From contig BCKT01000016.1 in NCBI GenBank assembly GCA_003116875.1, positions 62,001 through 126,000 on the forward strand: a stretch of 64,000 nt of DNA, in the 5' to 3' direction. Each line of letters opens with the position of its first letter. Position 1 is the first letter of the stretch. The stretch is from Takashimella koratensis (taxonomy: Eukaryota > Basidiomycota > Tremellomycetes > Trichosporonales > Tetragoniomycetaceae). This document shows, piece by piece, positions 59,042 to 64,000 of the stretch. The translations under genes were made by a program, and so were the position numbers. The notes beneath the pieces were generated by a model, which ran no database searches, was not told the DNA's origin, and saw only the letters and a list, made by a program, of their open reading frames with translations.

Positions 59042-60661
59042 ATGACCGTTCAAGAGATCGCTGTTAACGGGACCCCGGCGATCAACGGGTCCGGCGTGGT
59101 GACGATGATCATCGTGGGCGGTGGCCAGCGCGGTCAGGTGGGTTCGCTTTGGGACACTCTGACCTCAGGTGTACGCGACTTATGCCCTCGACCACCCCGA
59201 CGAGGCCAAGGTTGTGGGGATCGCCGAGCCCCGCGCTCACCGTCGCAAGATCATGTCCAGGGCTCATGAGTGAGTACAAATCCTGAGCTGTCTGACGCCA
59301 GTATTCCTGCCGAAATGCAGTTCGAGGACTGGGAGGCTCTTGTTGCCAAGGGCCGAATTGCCGACGCCGTCGTCATCTCCGTCTTGGTAGGTGCAGCATT
59401 GGTCAAGCTAACCCCAGGATGCGATGCACTCGCCGCTCGTCTCGGCATTCTCCAAGCTGGGTTATCACATCCTGTGTGAGAAGCCCATGGCAACTAGCAT
59501 CTCCGACTGCGTCAAGATGGTGAAAGAGGTCGAAGCTGCGCCTGAGGAGATTGTCTTTGGAATTGGCCACGTCCTCCGGTACTCGCCTTACAACGTCGCT
59601 GTCAAGGAGGTTATCGACTCGGGTGCCCTTGGAGATATCATTAACATCCAGGTGAGTAAAAGTTTGACTGGGCTGACATAAGCACATGGAACCTGTTGGG
59701 AACCAGCATTTTGCCCACTCGTTTGTCCGAGGTAACTGGAAGAACGAGGACGCGACCAGTTTCGCGCTCATGACCAAGTGCTGCCAGTGAGTAGGGGAAA
59801 CATCCTATCTGACCCCAGCGACCTCGACATCCTCTCGTTCTACCTCGACGGCCTCAAGCCATCTCGAGTTCAATCCTTTGGCTCGATCGGCCTGTTCAAG
59901 CCGTCCCGGAAACCCGCCGAGGCCGGGGAGGCCAAGCGCTGCCTCGACTGTGCCCACGAGTCCAATTGCGCGTGGTCGGCGAAAAAGATCTACCTCGACC
60001 CGCTCAAGGACTCTCCCAAGGCCTTCCACGTGAGTGCCCTGTCGACCCAGCTGACATCAGTGGGCATCGATCATTGTTGAGGCGGAGGAAGTCACACCGG
60101 AGAACGTCACGGAAGCTCTCCAGACTGGACCCTACGGCGTGTGCGTGTACGAAGCCGGGAACGATGTCGTCGACCACCAGACTGTGAACATTGAGTACGA
60201 AGGTGGTGTGACAGCGACGATGACTATGAGTGCCTGTGAGTGTGTCTCTGGGTAGCGCTAATGGTAGTCTCTGAGAAGCTGTGTGACCGATCGACTGTGA
60301 TCCAGGGGAGCAAGGGCGAGCTGATTGGTGATATGTACTCTTTCGTAAGTCACTTGTCCGAACCCGCTGACACAAGACCGTGTTCGATTTCCTCACCCGG
60401 GAGAAAAAGACCTACACTCCCCCTACGATCAAGGGCCACCACGGAGGCGGTGACACCATGCTCAGCCAGGCCTTTGTCGAAGCGGTGCACAAACGCGACC
60501 AAACCCGCCTGGGCGTTACCCCCGACGACGTGCTCAACTCGCACCTCCTCGTCTTTGCAGCTGAAGAAGCAAGGAAAGAGGGCCGTGTGGTCGACTTTGC
60601 AGAGTTCAAGGCGAACGCTGTCGCCGGTGTGGAGAGCAAGAAGCGCGTCAAGCGCTCGTAA
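59042..60661 (+). CDS. Gfo/Idh/MocA-family NAD(P)-dependent oxidoreductase
   Basis: Nine exons (59042-59137, 59169-59269, 59302-59386, 59418-59651, 59683-59786, 59819-60029, 60061-60235, 60268-60344, 60377-60661) give 455 residues in phase. The Rossmann fold starts [20 protein letters not shown]. The signature [10 protein letters not shown] carries the conserved Glu-Lys-Pro, and the active-site helix reads [15 protein letters not shown] with the catalytic-type His-Asp. A Cys-rich segment ([20 protein letters not shown]) is typical of one subgroup and may bind metal. The C-terminal sheet is [20 protein letters not shown] then [10 protein letters not shown]. Such enzymes oxidise or reduce sugars and related polyols; substrate is not readable. 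All eight introns are 31-32 nt. Convergent with the GH5 gene, with only about 60 bases between them. Confidence 0.9.
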
Positions 60662-60723
60662 AATGTATTAGTGAGAAGTTTGTATCAATGTTATGCATAG
60701 GTGACCGTCGACTGCATGTGGGT

Positions 60724-62957
60724 TTACTTGGCCATTGACTGCATGACCTGGATCTCGCCGTCCCCGAGGCCCTTCACTGCATGTCAGCGTGAAACTCTTG
60801 GGTACTTACTGAACCAGCTGCGGTAGTATGGCGCGTTGTCCGCTGTGATACCCCCGTTGTAAGCGGTAAGTGCGTCGTCGATGAATTGCCCGGTGAAACC
60901 TGAGGTCAGCGAGAACATCACTATACTCACCCAGGCGGGACCCGTTGGTAGCGGCAAAGGTCTGGGCGGCCTTGAGCCCATCCTCATAACCACGGGAGAT
61001 GGCACTCTGTTGAGGAGTATACATGACGCTCGCGTTGGTCGTGTCCCTCTTGCGCGAGGCAACTCGCTGCGCCCTAGCCTGGAATCTGTGCTGCGAAAGC
61101 TCCGACGAGAGGAGGAACGATCGCTCAGCAATAGATTCGGTGAAAGACCTCTTCGAAGGGAGGGTATACTCGTCGTTGTCGTACTCGGTCCCGGCAAGGG
61201 CCTCGTTGATGACTGCAAACTCGCTGGTGCTGCCAAGTGCTGCGAGCAGCTCGTCCTGGCTGACCTGGTCGGAAGTGGGTGTCCCAAGGGTCAGGTAGGA
61301 AGTGTCCACGGTCGAGTTGTATGAGAGAGTAGTGTTCGGGTACGAGAAGAAGGTTGGCGGGAGCGACGACCCAACAGCGTGTGTGAAACACCAGTTGTCA
61401 TCGGTGCTGCATGATTCCGTCTTGTAGCCTAATGTTAGCGGGAACAGAACTTTGACTCACTCCAGAAACCCCAGCCGGCGGTGGCGTTGGCGTAGCTCTC
61501 CATTTGACCGGTACAGAAGAGTCTCCTGTCGGCTGCAGGGTTGGTCGAGTTGGCAAGAGCGTCGGCGGAGAGTGCACACGACCACTCGTCGATCACAATG
61601 TTGCGTCGCTCCTGTTTGGCCGCCGCGATCATCTGGTCAGAGAGCGATCCCTGGGCAGGGGTGAGCGTGGAGGTGAGATTGTCCGCGGAAATCTCTTGCG
61701 ATGCGGCGTCACCAAAGACAAAGTCTAATGTCAGCGGGAACTAGAGAGGACTTACAAGAGTGGTGGTCGAGAACGACAAAGTCGGTACGGTTGGCAATGT
61801 ACGCCGCGTACTGGGTCATGTCGAAAGCGTCGTTGATGCTGTTGTCAGCGGGGTTGATAGAGTACTCACTAGAAGGGGAAGTACTCTGCCTCCGGGGAGA
61901 CTGAGCGGAGGATCGACAACGCCTCGTCGTCTGTGGTCAGCGGGGTCGATTCGTGACTTACAAAACGCAGGGAGGGTCGGGTCGTTGCTAGGCTCGTTAA
62001 GAAGCTCGATACCGACCACATTGTTGACGTTGACCAGCTGCTGAGCGAGGTAGGTCAACACGTTGATAGTGAGCTGGATGTTGGTAGCGTTGTTGAAGAA
62101 TTCGATTTTGCCATCTGACACGCCAGAGTGGGCTTGACCGTTCTGGCTACCGGGGGCACCTGGGGTCAGCTCGAACAAGCCAGGACTCACCGTGAAGGTC
62201 GACAAGAACACCGAGGCCGTACTTGTCCGCCCAGTTGATAGCGCGGACAACACGAGCCCACGAGTTGACATAGACTTCAGCGACCGACTCGAACGCAGTG
62301 TTGAGGCAGTAGACAGGACCGAGGGACCAGCTGAGATTAGCTCGAACTGGTAGTCACTCACTATCCAATTGGTAGTCGGACAGTGTTGATACCAATGCTC
62401 GCGAGGTATTCGAAATCCGACTCGGTGATCCACTCGTCCCAGTGCCTCTCGAGGACTTGACGGGCGTTGGCAACACTGCCCCAGCCGGACGCCACGTCGA
62501 GCTCCGCCTGTGCCGGACCCGAGGCACAGGTGAAGAGACTCGGGTTCATCCATTGTTCCTGAACAAACCACGATCCGAGGTTGACAGACTGTTGCTGGCG
62601 GTACCGGTAGATGACGGCCTTGGCGGGGTCGTAAGCCGGGAACTGCTCGACCGTGAGCTCGACGGGGACATAGGGGGTGAATTCGCAGGTGAGGTTGGCG
62701 ACGGGCGAGACGGACGAGTTGGTGACGGACGAGGCGGAAGAGGCGGCAGAGCCAGCCGTGGCGCCGACGTCGACAGCGAGGATACCAGGGAGGATCGAGC
62801 CGACTGTGCTTTCGACAGTACCCAGGGTCGAGTTGAGAACGCCATCGACTGTGTCTACGACGCCGCCGACGATTCCACCGACAACGGGGAGCGGCTTGAT
62901 GATAGACGAGACGAGGCCGAGGGCCGAGACGATGCTTTGGAGGTTGAGGAGGCCCAT
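60724..62957 (-). CDS. GH5 exo-beta-1,3-glucanase-like secreted enzyme with C-terminal extension
   Basis: Nine exons (62362-62957, 62191-62330, 61962-62159, 61870-61930, 61756-61838, 61461-61724, 60931-61428, 60810-60899, 60724-60776) give 660 residues in phase. A hydrophobic start (about 1-25) may be the signal peptide. The GH5 (subfamily 9, Exg1-like) features are GSWFVQEQWMNPSLF, HWDEWITESDFEYLASIGIN, TVRLPIGYWSLGP, GVLVDLHGAPGSQNG, GIELLNEP with the acid/base Glu near 301, VVLDHHSYFVF, NIVIDEWSCAL with the nucleophile near 406, and TAGWGFWSYKTE. It should cleave beta-1,3-glucan in the wall. Beyond about residue 450 is a roughly 200-residue tail with dibasic KR sites (PSKRSF, SRKRDT) and a closing segment YYRSWFMKGLGDGE, not seen in Exg1. 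All eight introns are 31-33 nt. Confidence 0.9.
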
Positions 62958-63226
62958 GGTGGCGGTCGTAGGTGGCGGTCGAAGTCGTGTTAGTTACAAT
63001 AGGAGACCAGCTCCGTTGAATCTATGGAAAGAACGTAAAAGCGAAGAGAACAACGAGACCAAAGGCGAGCACGTCCAGACGTGTCGAAAGAAGTAGATGT
63101 TGGTGGGATAGGTGAAAGGGTGAAGAGATGCTTTGTATATATATATATCTCAGTTGGCAGAACGGTTCGCCACATTGTGATTTGGACCAGTGTCCACTGC
63201 CAATGTCTCACGCTGGTCTGATACAT

Positions 63227-64000
63227 CTACAACCGCTTCAACTTATTGGTGAGTTCCTTGACCATCATCTGCCCCTCTGGCGTCGCCACCGCACTGGCCT
63301 CTTTGATCGCCCTCTCCAGCTCCTTCTTTTCCTTCTCAATCTCATCCGCCTCGTCAGCGATATCTCGCTCGTTCTCAGCGGTAAAGTGGCGCCACATGAA
63401 GAAGACAATCGACAACACACCGAGTCGCATGTCGACGAGGCAGAGTAGAAACCCGAGGATTGTTTGCATGAGCGACGCGACCTTGGCATAACGTCTGTGG
63501 TCAGCAATGTCAAGTCTGGGACCAACTCTTCTTCCTCTTTCTGCTGCTTTTTCAGTTTCAGCAGTTCAATGTCTTGGCCGACCATGCTCATGACCCATGG
63601 GTTCTCGACTATCCCCCTCGCCTGCTTCTTGTCCAGTGCCGAAGTCATCAGGTCGGCAGCGTCTGAGATCAGTGCGTGAAAAACCATGGTCTCACCTTCC
63701 GGAACATTGTTCCACCACATGGTACCTTCACTGCTACCTTTAGGTGGGCGCAGTCCAGCCTGAAACGGAACAAGTGCCGGTCGACCCGGTCCCTGCATGG
63801 TTAGAAAGAAATTCGATTTAAACGCGCTCGATGATGGGTCCTTGCGCGGGTCAACGCTGGACTTGCCGGAGACTTGCTTCGGTGCTGGGCTCCCGCTCGA
63901 CCGGGAGGACGACGCCTGCATCTTGCCCGAGCGGACGTCAGACGAGCTGAGGGGTTTGGACGAGGAGGAGGAAGATGAGGATTTGGACGATGACGACGAC
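63227..64000 (-). CDS. Unknown one-TM protein with coiled coil (5' end outside the window)
   Basis: The minus-strand frame is open to the window edge, so the start may lie beyond it; an in-frame ATG at 63921 is the first inside. Last exon 63227-63494, preceded by a 32-nt intron (63495-63526, donor GTTGGT) that joins KKQQKEEEE to RYAKVASLMQT. A second, in-frame 33-nt intron is likely after NNVPE. The visible N-part is very Ser-rich. The rest has a helix with QARGIVENPWVMSMVG, one membrane segment (LMQTILGFLLCLVDMRLGVL then SIVFFMW) and a charged coiled coil (ADEADEIEKEKKELERAIKE), ending NKLKRL. I do not recognise the family. Confidence 0.65.

Overview
The window looks like nuclear DNA of a GC-rich basidiomycete fungus, most likely a tremellomycete yeast. 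The genes are dense in short GT-AG introns (31 to about 400 nt), usually opening GTGAGT or GTAAGT and usually carrying CTGAC or CTAAC just upstream of the acceptor. Products match fungal families: Sse1, PP2A-A/Tpd3, an Ime2/Crk1-like kinase, Dbp9, an Ngl2-like nuclease, an UNC93-like carrier and a GH5 exo-beta-1,3-glucanase. The genus is not settled. All gene models were spliced by hand, and the reading phase was checked at each exon junction. Nineteen genes are described, two of them running off the window ends.

Layout: 1-6.3 kb holds the 3' end of an unknown gene, an unknown coiled-coil gene, and two secreted Ser/Thr-rich proteins on the minus strand: one GPI-type, one with an expansin-like (DPBB) domain behind a Kex2-type pro-region. 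7.6-13.8 kb holds SSE1 and the PP2A scaffold gene in tandem. 13.8-19.8 kb has no convincing gene and lies upstream of a tandem-PAS protein (19.8-22.2 kb). A large Zn2Cys6 transcription factor follows (24.2-28.5 kb), convergent with an Ngl2-like exonuclease (28.8-31.0 kb). 31.5-36.6 kb holds a divergent pair: a BadF/NAGK-type kinase and a glucosamine-6-phosphate deaminase, then a GNAT acetyltransferase. 39.2-43.2 kb encodes a Crk1/Ime2-type kinase with 5 kb of gene-free DNA upstream. 48.2-51.1 kb encodes a membrane-anchored pepsin-fold protein whose active sites are degenerate. 52.1-55.5 kb has a tiny seven-exon zinc-ribbon gene and DBP9. 55.9-57.7 kb is an UNC93-like carrier. A MITE-like inverted-repeat element lies at about 58.2-58.7 kb. 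59.0-63.0 kb holds a convergent Gfo/Idh/MocA oxidoreductase and GH5 glucanase whose 16 introns are all 31-33 nt. The right edge carries a partial one-TM coiled-coil protein.

Functional links: the kinase/deaminase pair would phosphorylate an amino sugar and convert GlcN-6-P to fructose-6-P, that is, growth on GlcNAc/chitin products, and shares a 2-kb divergent promoter. The GH5 glucanase, expansin-like protein and GPI protein are cell-wall or secreted functions. The rest are housekeeping or signalling genes with no evident common pathway.

Most noteworthy: the MITE-like element with about 35-bp inverted repeats and a probable 9-bp target duplication, the uniform minimal introns, the inactive-looking aspartic protease, the GlcNAc pair, and micro-exons of 7-24 nt in three genes.
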